Positions 24,701 to 38,700 of a DNA stretch of 64,000 nt are shown here, one piece after another. A model generated the notes under the pieces. It saw only the letters and a program-made list of their open reading frames with translations. It did no database searches and was not told where the DNA came from. Origin of the DNA: Takifugu bimaculatus (lineage: Eukaryota; Chordata; Actinopteri; Tetraodontiformes; Tetraodontidae); contig CP034976.1 of the NCBI GenBank assembly GCA_004026145.2, forward strand, positions 9,330,969-9,394,968. Reading direction: 5' to 3'. The stretch's first letter is position 1. Every line of letters starts with the position of its first letter. The position numbers and the translations under genes were made by a program.

Positions 24701-27700
24701 TAAGTGAGCCAATGACTCACCCTTGTCACGTTCTTGACCCGGAAGAGGCGAGTGATGACGTCCTCGTCGGCCGACATGGACAGGAACTCCACTTCCATGG
24801 GTCCGTACTGTTGGAGACCGGGCTCGGGCCAGTACTGCACGCAGGGCTGCAGGAGGAGATGAGACAGGGACAGGGAGGTGGCGTGGGTTCAGCTGGTATC
24901 GGGAACTAAACGCTCTTACGCAATCTTCAGAAACTGGCCGTGCTACCAAAAAACGGGGATTTAAGTCCTAGATAAAGGACGGAATTAAGCAAGTGTGCAC
25001 GTAGGTGGGCAAGTACAGCATAAATGTAGCGGGGGCTGCATGGATAAATATACCAGGAGTCAATATGGTGCAACACTGGTGTCGCATTGTGGGGGAGGAA
25101 AACACTGAATGTAGTAGAGGGAAAACTCCAGTTCCACAAGTCAATTCAGTAGAGTTGATCTGAGCTGGTGAGTCAGACATCTCCAGTAATTCCAGTCTCT
25201 CCACTTCCCCCACAGCTTTACTCCAGCTTCTTAGTTTGAGAAGCTGGGCAGAGTTTGCCCACAGTGATCCGACTACCTTGTCCACAGTCATTGCTGTCCA
25301 TTTGTCTTTTGCCAGCAACCCCCATTTGTCCCCAGCTTCAGGGCATGAAATCGACATCAATTTGGCTGCTAAATCAGCACAGAGGCTGCGTCATCTACAT
25401 TAGCATCGCCTACCACAAATGGACTCCTCCATCCATCTGTCCATTTCCAATCTTAAAGCTTATTAACACTCTGGTTGAAGTAACCCCCTCCCACATTTCA
25501 GGTCAGCGCTTAAGAGCATTGAGAAATAGTTCTGAGGTTCCCCCCCAGGGTTGTTGACAGAGGAGGAAAAAGTTGCTGCCCGAGGTAATGGGGGTCTAAG
25601 TCAAGTAAATAGGGCCGAACATGTGAACTCTGTTGTCTGTGGACTCCAAAGAACAAACAGAACAACTCCATTACCCACAATTACATCGGAGTGGTTTCGG
25701 ATTTCAACACTTTTCATTCTGACAAATAAAGTAAATATTTGATCTAAGAAAGAAGAAGCTGACCACACAACATAAATATTAACCATGATTTATTTGGTGG
25801 GGCTGTTTTGAATACACCCCCCCCCCCTTCCCTGTGGGAAATTAACTAATTTGACTGATTAAAAGTGGAGCCTCTTCTAGACATGCATTATTTAGAGGAG
25901 AAACCTGCCGCCTAACGCCATGATATGACGTACCCCAGCGCTGCTTTAGGTCTGCTTTATTCATGCACATTAATTACAGTGCATTAAATCCAAAGTAAGG
26001 AGATTATGGATCGCCCCTGCACAAGTTTCAAATATATGGACAAAAGCGGCACTAAATCCTGACTGAGAGAGCAGCAGTTGTCTGCTAGTCTAGTGTCGCC
26101 TCCAGGTTGCAGGTAGTTGGTGTTATTAAGTCTATTCCGAGTCTGTCCGTTAGCGCAGACACCAGGATGGAAACAGAGGCGCCGTGTTGTTGTGCTGCCG
26201 CTCTCGTCTGTTTATCGGGCACCGAAGGTCGGCTCAGTAATTGGACATCCCAATTACTGGACGACAAAATAATGCAACTTAAAAGATGCTGATCCTTGGA
26301 AGTCTGGAGCTTTGTATTAGTCCATGCGAGGACATTAGGGGTTTTGTGTTTGTTTTTCCAAAAAAATGCTTTAATTTAATTCAGGCCTGATTGCGTGACG
26401 GTGTGCTCATTCGTTTCCGTGCGTCTTTAATGAGCTTTTGAGCTATTTCATTTGCTCAGAATCCGTGAGATTGCAGATTAGATTTCTTCCGTTCTGAACA
26501 GATTTGAGGGTTATTGAACTGCTTCCTGAATGACACCTGAATGTCTCGCTGAGCCTTCGAGTTCTTTTCTGCAGCTGAAGCTCAAAATAACTTAAAAAAC
26601 AAACCTTTATCTCTTGTGAAATCTCTTCCAAAAAAAAAAGAAAATTGCAGTAACCTCTCAAACTAACAAATGTACTTTCGCGGGAACCGTTTCAGCTGGA
26701 CAGGAGAGGCAGTTTACCAGGACGGGAGGTTGGACCTTACCCAGGCTGAGTTGGACTGGTTGAGCTGGTTGAGCATGACCACGGCTGTGCAGCCGTAGTC
26801 AAACACCAGCCTCCAGAAGTCGGCCGTGGTGCCCGGCAGAGGGTGAGGGGTCACGATGAAGGCCGCCTGGCGGTGGAAGCTGTCAGCCAGGGCGGCGTTG
26901 ATGTAGTTGTTGCTCTCCCCTTCGGTGGTCACCAGGAAGGCCAGGGCGCGGTCGGGCGGCAGCACGTCCATGCTGCGGTTCTTCTCGCGGTTCCTGGGCA
27001 ACAGGGCGATGCTGCACTCTTCCACATCCAGGTGGGGAGTCACCGAGTTGAGCGTCTGTAAAACGAGCACGTTTAGGCCGGGAGCGAGTGGGCGGGCAGC
27101 GTGATTGCAGAGTTTAAAAGTCAGAGCAGAGAGAATCGGTGGAGGAGTCAGGAGGAGGAGGAGCCGTGGAGGAGACAGAAGGTGGCAGGACTGACGATGG
27201 CAAGATTCTAATCGCCTTAATTAAAGGATTCTTTAATACTCCAAATATCAAGCTGACAAACTTGAGAGAATAGAGCATAAATTAATCCAGCGCCTGATTA
27301 AATGGAAAGTAATTAGGTTTAAAATTCAAAAGGAAATATTGAATACTCATTTTCTTTGATGAACTCGCTGTTCCTCGGCAGTGATTACATTAGACAACGT
27401 AAAATAAGTATTTCCATCATTAATAATAGATCAGTCCCATGCTGTTCTCGGTGATCCCGGCTGGCTGTTTGCCGGCTGACAAAAGTGAAAAGCAAACAGA
27501 AGATTTCAACAAGCGAGCCAGACGGATAAGTTACAGGATCAAAGCCGCGCGTGTAGGATTCTCTCATATGAAGGTTGTAATCACAGTGTCACACCACCTA
27601 CGGTACAGAAGCCTAATCACACACTGCGGCTTTATATTATTCATACGCAGATAAAACAGTATGAAATTAAAAGCGGGAGCAGAGGCCCTTTTCCAGAATT

Positions 27701-30700
27701 ACTTTGAAATGCTAAAGCTGGAGTCAGTGCAGCTGCAGCCACAGAGGGAGGTGACCAGGAGAAGCAAAGCGTACGGAAGCACAGCTGGCTCTCCTCGCTC
27801 CTCATCACCATCCAATAAAGCCTTCCCAGACGCCGGCGACGTGCACGTGGAATCAAAGAGCCCCGGCAGCGCGGGAACACTTGGATGTAGGGAGGACACA
27901 TGGAACACGCTCATTCTCTTATCAGTGGGGATCGGTTCCTCGGTGCTCTGCTGTGCACTGCAGGCTGCGCACGTCAATGTCCTGAACCAGTTGTGCAACT
28001 GTCCTGCTGCACGTGCACAACACAGCAGAGCCAGAGCCAAAGCCAATTCAGTCTTTCTTTTAAAGGCTGCAAACGCATCATTGTCTGTTTAATCTCATTA
28101 TTATTATGACCGTTAACAGTCCAAAAACAACAATTATTTACATAAGAGCTATATCTTAACAGGAAGAAACCTTGAGCAGGACCAGCTGGAGGGGTAGCTA
28201 CTGCGGCGTGTGGGCGTTGGACTTCCTCTCTACGTGTCCAAGGTCATAAAGCTGCATGTCTGAACCGAATAATACCGAGATTCACGGCCACGATAACGGC
28301 GTCCAGCAAAGATCTGACCTGAAACTCCTCCCGCAGCGGCGAGGAGTTGCTCTGCGAGTCCACTCGCAGCAGCTCCTTGTAGGCGACCGCAAACTCGCTC
28401 ATGGGGATGGCGGTCTCTCCGCACAGACAGGCCTCCAGGATGGCGTCGTGGATGAAAACGTACTGCTCCTGAAAGGACGCGCGTGTGAGAAGCGCCGTTA
28501 ATGAGGGCGAGCGTGAGGGGAAACAGATAAGGGCGCGTGTAGGTGCAAATAAAACTGTGTTTGCTCTGAATTAAACATGCGCTGGAATCTTTGTTGAGTG
28601 CTGCAGAATGCATGCATTAAGGTAAACAAACACACGGCGTGCACTTAATCAAACACCCTTGGAAACGACTACCGCTGTAATAAACAGGAGTATTTACATA
28701 ACAAGGGTTGGATATGCAAATCATCTGCACATATAAAACCAGCAGACTAATGCACGCTGTTAGTCATTTCTCTCAAACTGCCGCAATGACCTCGCCATAA
28801 GTCCCGGGGGGAGAGGGGGGGTGTATAATCACATCGCTGTTTGAATTTAAAAACAAAAGGGGGGCAAACAAACACTTAAAACCCTCCTGCTATAAAGCGA
28901 TAATGCGAGTGATGGCGGCCTGACCTCCGTCTGGATCATGTTGATGCGTCGGGAGCAGAGGGTTTTGACGCAGTTGTAGATGTCGACCACGCCTTCGCAC
29001 TCGGCCATGTCCAACATGACGTCCAGCACGATGTAGCAGCCGGTGCGTCCGGCCCCCACGCTGCAATGAGAGGGAACCGGGTTTTATTTTACACGTTTAC
29101 GGCGTTAAACGTTCGCAGTTGAGCCGTAAACACCTTAATGGCAGCGATGTATCTGTGTGGGCCCTGCTACGTAGAGGAGCTTTGTACAGCTACATTTAAG
29201 GGTATAATCTCCAATGCTTAAAGGGATCGTTTAAGGACAATAAACCTTTAATAACCAATCAAACGCTGCTCTCTGCGGCGGCGTGGCCTGAAGTGTGAGG
29301 AGAGCTGCTGCGAGAGGCTGTAACAGACATTTCATAGATGGTCCGCTCCGCTCCTGTAATTTACTGCTGGTACAGTAAGAGCTCGACGGCTGACGCACGG
29401 TTTATTTGAGGAAGCATCGGCCGTAACGGTGCAAGAGGCGAAGCAATAAACGTACAGGTGCGGACGGAAAAACACATTTTTGCCACCCAAACACGGGCAG
29501 ACCTCAAGAAAATCAATATCAGTTTATGTCCGCGGTCCACTTTCCCGAGATGTTCCTTCATCGTCTCCATTCTGAAGGTAATTACTTTACAACTTCACAG
29601 AATAACACCTAATAAAACGTATTACTGGGGGCTCCTGAGCATTCGAGCAGAGCCACCAGGTGGATCTGAGCAGCTCCTTTGGACACCGAAACATGTTGTA
29701 AGATCAGACTATTTGAGTTCAAATGTGACTCCTTCTCCAAGGGTTGGGGGGGGGGGAGGTTTTCACTATTCCCCCTCCCCGGGAAGCCTCCCTGCCCCTT
29801 CTACTCTGCTAATGCAGTATTTTGGTATTTGTTGGGTGTCGTGTTACCTGCAGTGCACCACCACAGGGCCGGCGTCGGGAGGCGTGGAAGCTTTCACCCT
29901 CCTGATGAAAGCCAGCAGCCCGGTGGCGTGATACGGCACCCCGTGGTCAGGCCAGGAAGTGAAGTGGAACTGACGCACCTCGTGCTTGGTCGAGTATCCC
30001 CTCTGTCAAGGTACACGTTATGTGTTAGCTGTAAACTGTTGCATTTAAATGCATCCTAAGCACTGGAGGCCACAGACGTGTTCTAGTCTGTGATGGATGT
30101 GACGGGTTTCTTGGTTCAGCGTGAGTGTGGGCCAGCTAATATTAGCATCTGGCGCTAGACAGACATGCAGAAAGGAACTGCTGTCGCTGATTTGGCTTGT
30201 GGAGGGTCGGGTTTCATCCAGCTCTGCTGGGACGCTGCGACAGCCACAGAGCAATTTCTCCTCCCCGACAAAGAAAAGTGACGCAAAGCAAAGATCCGGC
30301 GTCGAGGGAGCTCAAAAAAAAGAAGGGGAAACAAGCCGTCACCAGGTTCTGAATACGTGCGAGCGTGTGACAGCGGAGGGCCTCTGTTGATTATGCCGTG
30401 CTCCTGCAACCATCGTCACTCTGAAGTGAGAGCTCCCAGGAGACTGGCAGGATGGAGGCCGTCGGGGGGCACAACAACAGCCCTGCATCCGCGCTGAAGA
30501 GACGAGAGGGGAATTTGCGTATCTGCCGGCTCTAATTCTTCTCACGGCCTTGGCGCCCATCAGCGGTAAATCCTAGCAAGTATGTAATCCCCTCTATACG
30601 TGTTGTACTTCTAATTTCAAGTATATTACAGGGCGCATTAACAAATGTAAAACAGGACAGATAAAATGCTAATGAACGTACCCTCTCCAGGGCGAAGGTG

Positions 30701-32697
30701 CGCACTGTGTACTCAGCCAGCGTCTCCGTCTTCAGCAGCGTGATTTTGATGTCGCCGTACATCTCGCTGTCGTCGGGCCAGTATTTACAGCATTTCACCT
30801 GTTCAAGCACAAGAGCAACGCTGTTTAACTTCACGCTCTTGCAACAGAGGGAGCAGCAGGGATGAAACGCTCACCTTGCTGTGAAGATTAAATGTGCCTC
30901 TTTTTCAAAATGGAGCAGACCACTGCGAGGCTGCTGCAGCCTCACTTTTCAAGAGACAGAACCCTCAAAGCAGGCCAGATGAAACACAACCGTTGACCTT
31001 CAAGCATCCTGCCACTGTTTTCTGGGAGGAATAGCACGAGCTGAAGTCCAGACACCCAAATCTGTCTTTACTTTTTCTCCCTTTGGTTGAGTGGTGGCCA
31101 GTCTGCTCCCTTACTTGTTTTTGGCGATACTTTCTTAATTCATAGCAAACATCAAGTTAATATTGATGTGGTGAAATGGCTCGATGTGGAGGGGACAAAG
31201 AGCCATCGGTTTGTAGATATTTCATCTCAGGGTGCAGAGGAATTGAAAATATAACGATCCCCTAATGGCAGGAGGCGTAATGAATGGAAGGGCAGACACC
31301 TTTTCCAACAACACAACAAAGGTAATTTCTCTTTCATTATCGGAGGTGTTTTGTGGATTCGCTCCTACCGCCTGTTTTTTTTGAGGGTTCTAGAAAATGT
31401 GGGATGAAGAGCAGGGCTTGATGGGGTGTTACTGCTCGAAATAAAAGCGGGCTCATTTTAGCCACCCAGGAGGTAATGCATTTTTCTTACCTGGAACAAT
31501 CACAAAAGATAAAGCCCACGGCAGAAATTCATACACCGCAAGTATTTATGTGCGGCGCAAAATAGCAGCGCCGCGGCGGAGTGGCCATTAACCCTGTGTT
31601 GCAGCGCAGCGGAGCATCCGGCGCCATAGATCTGCGGCTATGATGACATCTTTATGTTGTTTCACGGCACCTTTTATGTGCTATTACCATTACAGACATG
31701 TACGGCCTTGCTAATGCCCACAGGGAGAGCAATCCCAAATCAAGTAAAGATGGAAAAATCAATATAATGTGATTGGTGTTCGGAAACTTTTACGGGTTAC
31801 ATAAAAAGACCGGAGGTCTCAAAGATGGAGCCTTGAAGTTCTTAAAGAAGAAGCAGAAGGCGTGGTTGTAGACTGGGTCCTACAGCAGGACAGCGGATCC
31901 TCCGCTAGCTTTGTCGTGTAATTATATAGAATAATTATATTATATAAAATAAAGACAAGAATCCCCACCTTAGCTTTAAACTCAATACATTTCAGGTGCT
32001 TAGGTGCATTATTTTATGGTTGACACCATTTAAAAGCAGCACTCAGAAGTTAGTTACTCAAATGAACTAGAGTTTGAGAACCATGGTGATGAGAACCTGT
32101 CTGAGTCTGAGGGAGTGATGAGGAGCGATGCACTTACCCTGCCAACCTCCACCAGTTTAGTAATCATGACAATGCTGAAACAATTTTCCTGCCACACCAT
32201 CCTCCAGAAGTCGTACAGTGTCTCTTCCATAGGTCCTGCAGGGGGGCAAGCAAAAAGTAAAAACATCAAAGAGACGTGCTGCTGTGCAATTGTGCATCAC
32301 AGTGACCTTCCCCGCGCGGCGGAGCGCTTATCTGCGAAGACTGCGCCGTTAATAAAGGTCGCGGGAATGCTGCGCAGCAGGGAGAACAACAGCCGAGGCG
32401 GAAGATGACCCGCTTTAAACTCGGATAGGTGAGGAGGAAAACAGACAGAAAACACTGCTGATGCTTCATCCTGGCAAGCTTCTCTCGGTGGGGGTGGGGG
32501 TGCTGGTGGAGAGGTGATGTCATGAAGGGACTGTTGGGGGGGGGGCTGAAGGTTCCAGCCGTGAACACGCCGCCATCGCAGCGGGTCCCCGAGATGGAGA
32601 AGCCCGATTAAGCAGGTCTGTCTCTTAAATCATCGGCGGCTTCCTCGCGATCCATCCTGCCGGGCTGCTTATGTGATCCAAACAGGTTGCGTGTACC

Positions 32698-32750
<53 letters not shown>

Positions 32751-35700
32751 CACACACGCACGCAGCCTTGCTGGGCTACTCACCCTGAGTTGCGATGAAG
32801 TGGTTGGATCGATGATAGCCCTGAAAGAGAGAAGAGGGATGACATGCTGAGTAAGCCATCTGCGCCTCGGGCACAGCTGTACGGGACCGTGTCACCTCTC
32901 TGTCCCCCCCCCCTTCATCTTGGCACTCTGCTCACACATTGACACACTCTCTACCGCTCTGAGTTGTACATCGGATCTCGCTTTCAGGCGCCGTCTGACC
33001 TCGGTATCAACAGCTTTGTGCCTTCACAGACGCCAAAGTTTGGAACAGTTAAGGCCAACGTGTGGAAGAACGCCGTCTCCACCGACAGACGAATGATACA
33101 TTTCTGGATAAAGTCCAGCAGTGAGACAGACGGGCTGACTTCCCGAGTCCCTGAGAGAGTGTGACAGTGTGCTGCCCAATAGACACCAACCAAGTCTCTT
33201 TAAAAATGCAGTACGTGCTGCATGGGGTTATTTATTCAGGAACCAAGACCACCATTGTTATTCTCTCAGAAATAACTGACGCTGAATCCTTCCACTCAAG
33301 GCACAAGAGTGGGAAAATATCTCGGAATAGGGAGATATCATCAGCGTCGTGGACGGCAAAGTCCGGCCCAGCGTCAGATCAAAGCAGGCGACAGCCTTTG
33401 ATACACGTGGCGGACATTTGCATGTGGGGAGAACATGAACCGTGAGATGGAAACTCAAAAGTTGGATGGGAGTAAACACAACAGAAGGCCTCCGGAGGGA
33501 CTTTCAAGCACTGAGGAGATGGACCAAATGTTCAAAGGAAGCGCTCCTGAAAATAAAGGCGGATTATCTAATCTGGTGGGGGGGGGGTCGCAGGTCACGT
33601 TGTCCCAATCTGATTTGGTTGTTTTCCCTTCTGTTTTTCAGGAAGGCGTCTTTCAAACATGTCGAGCCTGATACATGAGTCATGGATGGCGGTGCGTCAC
33701 CTGCCTGCTAACACAACTCTCCCGCAAAGTCTCAGCCTCATCGGCACTATGCCTCCAACTGGACGGTTACCATAGCAACTACACTTCCTGATTCCTCCCC
33801 GCTAGACTGTCAGGGACATCAGGCCATCTTATTGAATGTCCGCTTGAAATCTGTAGGTTTAGGAGGCATATTTTGCCTCTTTTGTGTGCGTGTGTGTGTG
33901 TGTGTTTGACCTGAAACACACCAACAGCAAAGTGGGGAGGGAAGTAAAAAAAAAAAACTGTGGAGGGGGAGCAGAAATAGAGCGATGGCAGGCATAACAA
34001 TGAGCAGCGAAGTACTTACTTCCCTGTTAATCCGAATCTACAGGGTCCGAGGTCGAGGAAGTGGGGGAGGGGGGGTAGAAAAAGAAGACACACAGGCCGG
34101 TTAATGAAAGAAGCAGTCGGTAAAGAGGAGTTACGGCAACAAGCAGGCGGGAGGAGGCGCGTGAGACCACGGAGCTCTCGGGGCTTTCACCATCTAGTGC
34201 CCGCTGAGGTCCAAAGATCAGATGGTGGCGTGTCGGTCGCAGCCTCTGTTGCATTATGGGTACGTACAGACCGGGTGACTGCCGGGGAGTTTCCAGTTTG
34301 AAGGCGCAGCCGAGCCGTCCCTCAGGACCGCAGCAGTTGGTAATGACTCACGGGGAGGGAAGAACTTTCCCATTTAACCTCGGCCGACGCGATTGCGCGG
34401 CGCCGCCAAACACGCTTCTGACGGATTGTTTGTGGTCACGCCGTTGACACCGAAGTCGACCGCTGAGAGGTGTTTTCTCTCGCTCGCCTGCACCTCTGTG
34501 ACCAAAGCACTAATGGACACCCTCGCAGTAACCGCCGAGAGCGCCGGCGCCGGAGCGAGCGCTCTGAAAGCGCCGCTCTCCACAAATAAAGGGCGGGAAA
34601 CAAAGCCATGTCGGGGGAACTTCACCAGAGAATTTGACCTGAATCTGCCAAAAAATCAGCTCAACTTCACACTTTTCTCTCACTGTTTTATTCGGATATA
34701 TTTTTCATGAAGGTTTAGAGAGACGGCAGATTTAAAACCTCTTATTGGCCGGCGACGTGCGCGTGCAGACCGCCGCGTTTAAAGCCGAAAAGCATGAAAA
34801 ATAAATCTAATCACATCAGCTATATACGCCAGACGTCCCCTGACGTGACTTTTGTTTCCATTGGAGCTCCTTTGTTATTAACTTCACTGCTGCTGCCGTC
34901 TCAACGTGGACGTCCACCGTCCTCCAGTCTGCTTCAGAGTCATGAACGCGAGCATGTACACGCGCACACGCTGAATCACATCCAGCCACATGTGCTTTAG
35001 GGGGGGTTGTGGATGGTTTATCTGCTCCACTGGGCTTTAAATGCATTTATTCCTCTCAGGTTGAGACTGACAGAACCACACAGGGGAAGCGCCATCAGGA
35101 CGGCTGCTTTTCTGCTTCTCTGATTGGACGAAAAGGCTCCAGGTGAAAGTGGGCCAGCAGACCGGTGAGCTCGGGAGGATGAGATGGACTTTAGCTCTGC
35201 GCGGGGTGAGAGGCAACGGAGGGAGGGAAGCCGTGGGAGCGGACTTACGTCGATGTAGTTGGCGTTGATGTAGTCCGAGTTGGGGTCTCCCAAGAGGGGG
35301 TGGAGCTTGACTCTGTGGCGGTCATCTGAGACATGGGAAGAAAACAGGGCTGATGGGAAACGACGGGGTTTAAACGAGCCACTGCGAGCACGTCCTGAGG
35401 ACTCACATCCCAGCAAGGTGTCGTGCCTCCCTTTGGTCTTGTCCTTCTTCTTCGTGCAGTCCCAGCCATCAAAGAAACTCTGCAGACGGGAGAAGACCAG
35501 ACGCCATTAATGAGGCAAAGCGATGCTCTGATCACAACTAATCACCGTTCTCTGCGTGACACCTAAAGCTGGATGTTGGGAGAATTAATCCAGATCACCA
35601 CATCTGAAGGACGCACGGACAGACGCAGCATCCTGACAGAAGGTGGAAGACATTTTTATGACGGCGTGAGAAGTGGAGCGTCAACGGACGCTCCCGTCAG

Positions 35701-38700
35701 CGGCGCGGACGTCTCATTTGTCTTCATTTTCAGCTCTGACAGACTCGCGGTGTGTCTGAAAACGGCTCATAAAACTCCTACAAACTGTCAACATTTCGCA
35801 GCTTCTGTCTTTTTACACGTGACCTTCAGTCCTGTGTATCTGCGTCAAAACCCCCATGATGCCTTGCAGTTGAGTCATATCTACAGTGTCCTTATGTAGA
35901 GGTCGCGAACCTTTGCATCAGCTAGGGTGGGGGGTGGGGGGTCCAGCATGAAGCTAATATGCAGGATATGCTGATATTTTTTGAGGCTTTTTAAGTAATT
36001 AATGTCTTGAACGACCGTCACTCCCCGCCCCCCTGAAATTGGCTGGTCAAGAACCAATGTTGACTTTGTAATTAAATCCACCCTTTTTGAAGACTATTTC
36101 TAATTTTCACCGTTTCTGGCTTCTGTTGGGTTTTCTCGCCTGCAGGAACCTGCCAGATTGTTCCAAAACACATTTAATTCTCCTCTTAAGGAGAAAATAT
36201 TAATAAATCTGCATTAATTAACAACCACTGGAGCTAATCCTGTCCAAGTTACACAACTGGCCATAAACAACTGAATTTAGCACATAAAATTAGCATCAAG
36301 AGATTTTCTCTACACGCTCTTTATGTGGATGGAGCGGAGGTGCCGTCTCACACCTTCTTATAAAACATCAGTCAGCAGCACGGCTCTCAATCCTCTGTGA
36401 TCCACCCATTTGCATGCACTTAACCAGCACATCATCATAAGCCCCCCCTTTCACACCCCCATGGACGCACTCATTTCAGATCACAGAACAAAGTAAAAAT
36501 AAACGAATAAACGATTAAACGAGCACACGCCCACGCCGACACAAATACCCACACCGGTCTACCCCCTGTGGTTCTCTGTCACTCCAGGAATTTGGCAAAA
36601 ACCCTGTCCGAGTCTGCATGCTGAGTGGAGGATTACAACACAGCCCCCCCCACGGCGAGTCAGCAAACAGCCAAATCCTCGCTGGGATTACACCCTCCTC
36701 AGATGTTCCCTCCTCAGACTCTTTCTGAGTGCCTCATTTTCATCAGCGTCCCCGCCGCTCCGCTCGCCGTCTGCCGCGTTCCTCTCATAACTTACGACCC
36801 CCGACCTCTGAATCTCCCATCACTCTTCAGAAGGATGGGGGGGGGGGGGCACTGACCTGTGGAAGAGCGATTAAACGGTGCCACTGACGATGATGCTACT
36901 CCAGTTTTTCAGGTTTTACATCTCAATAGCGTTATCAACACCCCCCTGTGGTTTCCTCCCCCCTGGCGACAGCGACAGAGGCGGCGAGGCCCTCGGCGAT
37001 GTCAGCATCACTCGGTAACCGCTACGCCGCAACACGCCGGCCTGCTGCTTGCCGTTTTTAACCTCACTGCTTCCAAAAATGCAGCGATGAGATTGGAGCT
37101 GCTCAAAATCCAGACGAGTGAGGAACCAAGAGAAACGTCAATGGAAAGAAGATAGCTGCAGACACGTGCCGACTGTAAATTTCACATTTTAAAAAAACAA
37201 ACGTGGATCACCGCTGAAAAAAAGGGAAAACGTCCACCTGCTGCTGTGAGACTCCAACATTTTCTCCTCATAATGGAAAAAAACATCCAAAAAAGGGGGT
37301 GTGTATTGATTGTTTGGAGGGTGTTTTGTCTGTGGGGGACAGTTTAACGAGTCTGCCAGAGGAGTTCAAGGGGAGAGAACCGCTATCTGGAGGCAAAAGT
37401 CGGCGTTTTATTCTCATTAACCCACCAGACGTGGGCGCGCAGGATGGATACCCCAGGGTGCGAGCTTGATCCTCAGCCTCCCAGAGCTGCTCAGAGGGTT
37501 TGGGCCTTGCGTTGTGCCCTTTGAAACATGCAATGTGAGAAAGCAGCCACTCAAGCAGGGGGGGGGGGGGTTGGCAATGTTTGGAAAACCAACATGTTTG
37601 CACACATGATCCAACGGCGAACTAAAACCCTGCGGCGCCGCGGGCTCTGGCAGGCAAATCCTGAAGTCATTTACATCCATAAGCATGTTCATGGACTGAA
37701 AGCCACCTGTTGCTGGGGCAACAACACTTGAATTTGCCGCAGCACCCCCGGTCCTTCTCCAAAATAAAGCCACGGAGAGCCGATCGCTGTCTGTGTTTTC
37801 ACCACCTGCTTTTATCTTTTTCAAGCGCGCAGTGCAAGATTACTTTTCTCCCACTCGTCTTTCATCTCGTTTCATTGTGTGTATTTCATTCACTCATCCG
37901 AATCGAGCCCCGGAGCACCGCTGCTGTACGAAGGGCAATTAAAAGTTTATGAAAAGTCCGCTGCGCGTCCCAATCTCCCCGCGCTGGACAGTGCACCACA
38001 CGGGACCTCCGGCAGCTCCCCTCACAGTTGCGACGCAGATTAAAGCTGGTCGGGCATCGTTCCCTAAAACGTCCATTTCAAATCTCCTCTTATCTACCGC
38101 TCATGTCAGATGTGAATACTACAGTATTTCTGCTATGACAAGGTCATTTGGAGGACATGAGCCACAGGAGCTAAAGGCTCCTCTTACACACACTCCTCCT
38201 GTTGTGTCTCCTTCCTTTGCCCCCCCAGGTTCTCGTTTCTTTTCTTCTCCCTCTGCAGACACCAGGCTCACCGGCTAAACCAGCTCCAGAGACTGCGAAC
38301 CTCATTAGGCCTTCTGTCATGGCAGAGGTCTTCTTCAGACCCTGGCGACCATGATTTATTCATACAGTGGTATCGGCGCGATACTGGCGCCTTTTTAACC
38401 TCGCTAATTAATTGCGGTGGGTGGTGCGCAGGGCACACGGATGATGTCAGCGGAGGATTGATAGCCTCCCTCTGCACTCCTTAAGACCTCTTTGAGTTAA
38501 CGTTGCCTCTTTGAGCCACAACACACGCTAATTCCCCACCAGCTTCCATCAGCAGGGCCATTAAAGACAGTCGAACTGGAAAGTTGAGGCTCTTCATCAC
38601 CCGTTCACCTTCACGGGGTCCCAAACTGTCACCCCTGTTCGCGACGTCATTATAATACCATCATCCAATTATCTGTGTGTTCTTTTCATGTCCTCATTAA

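Noticed and set aside
24968..25360. 130-codon minus-strand frame as an extra exon or transposon gene
   Set aside because: The exons on either side join in phase without it, and no family was recognised.
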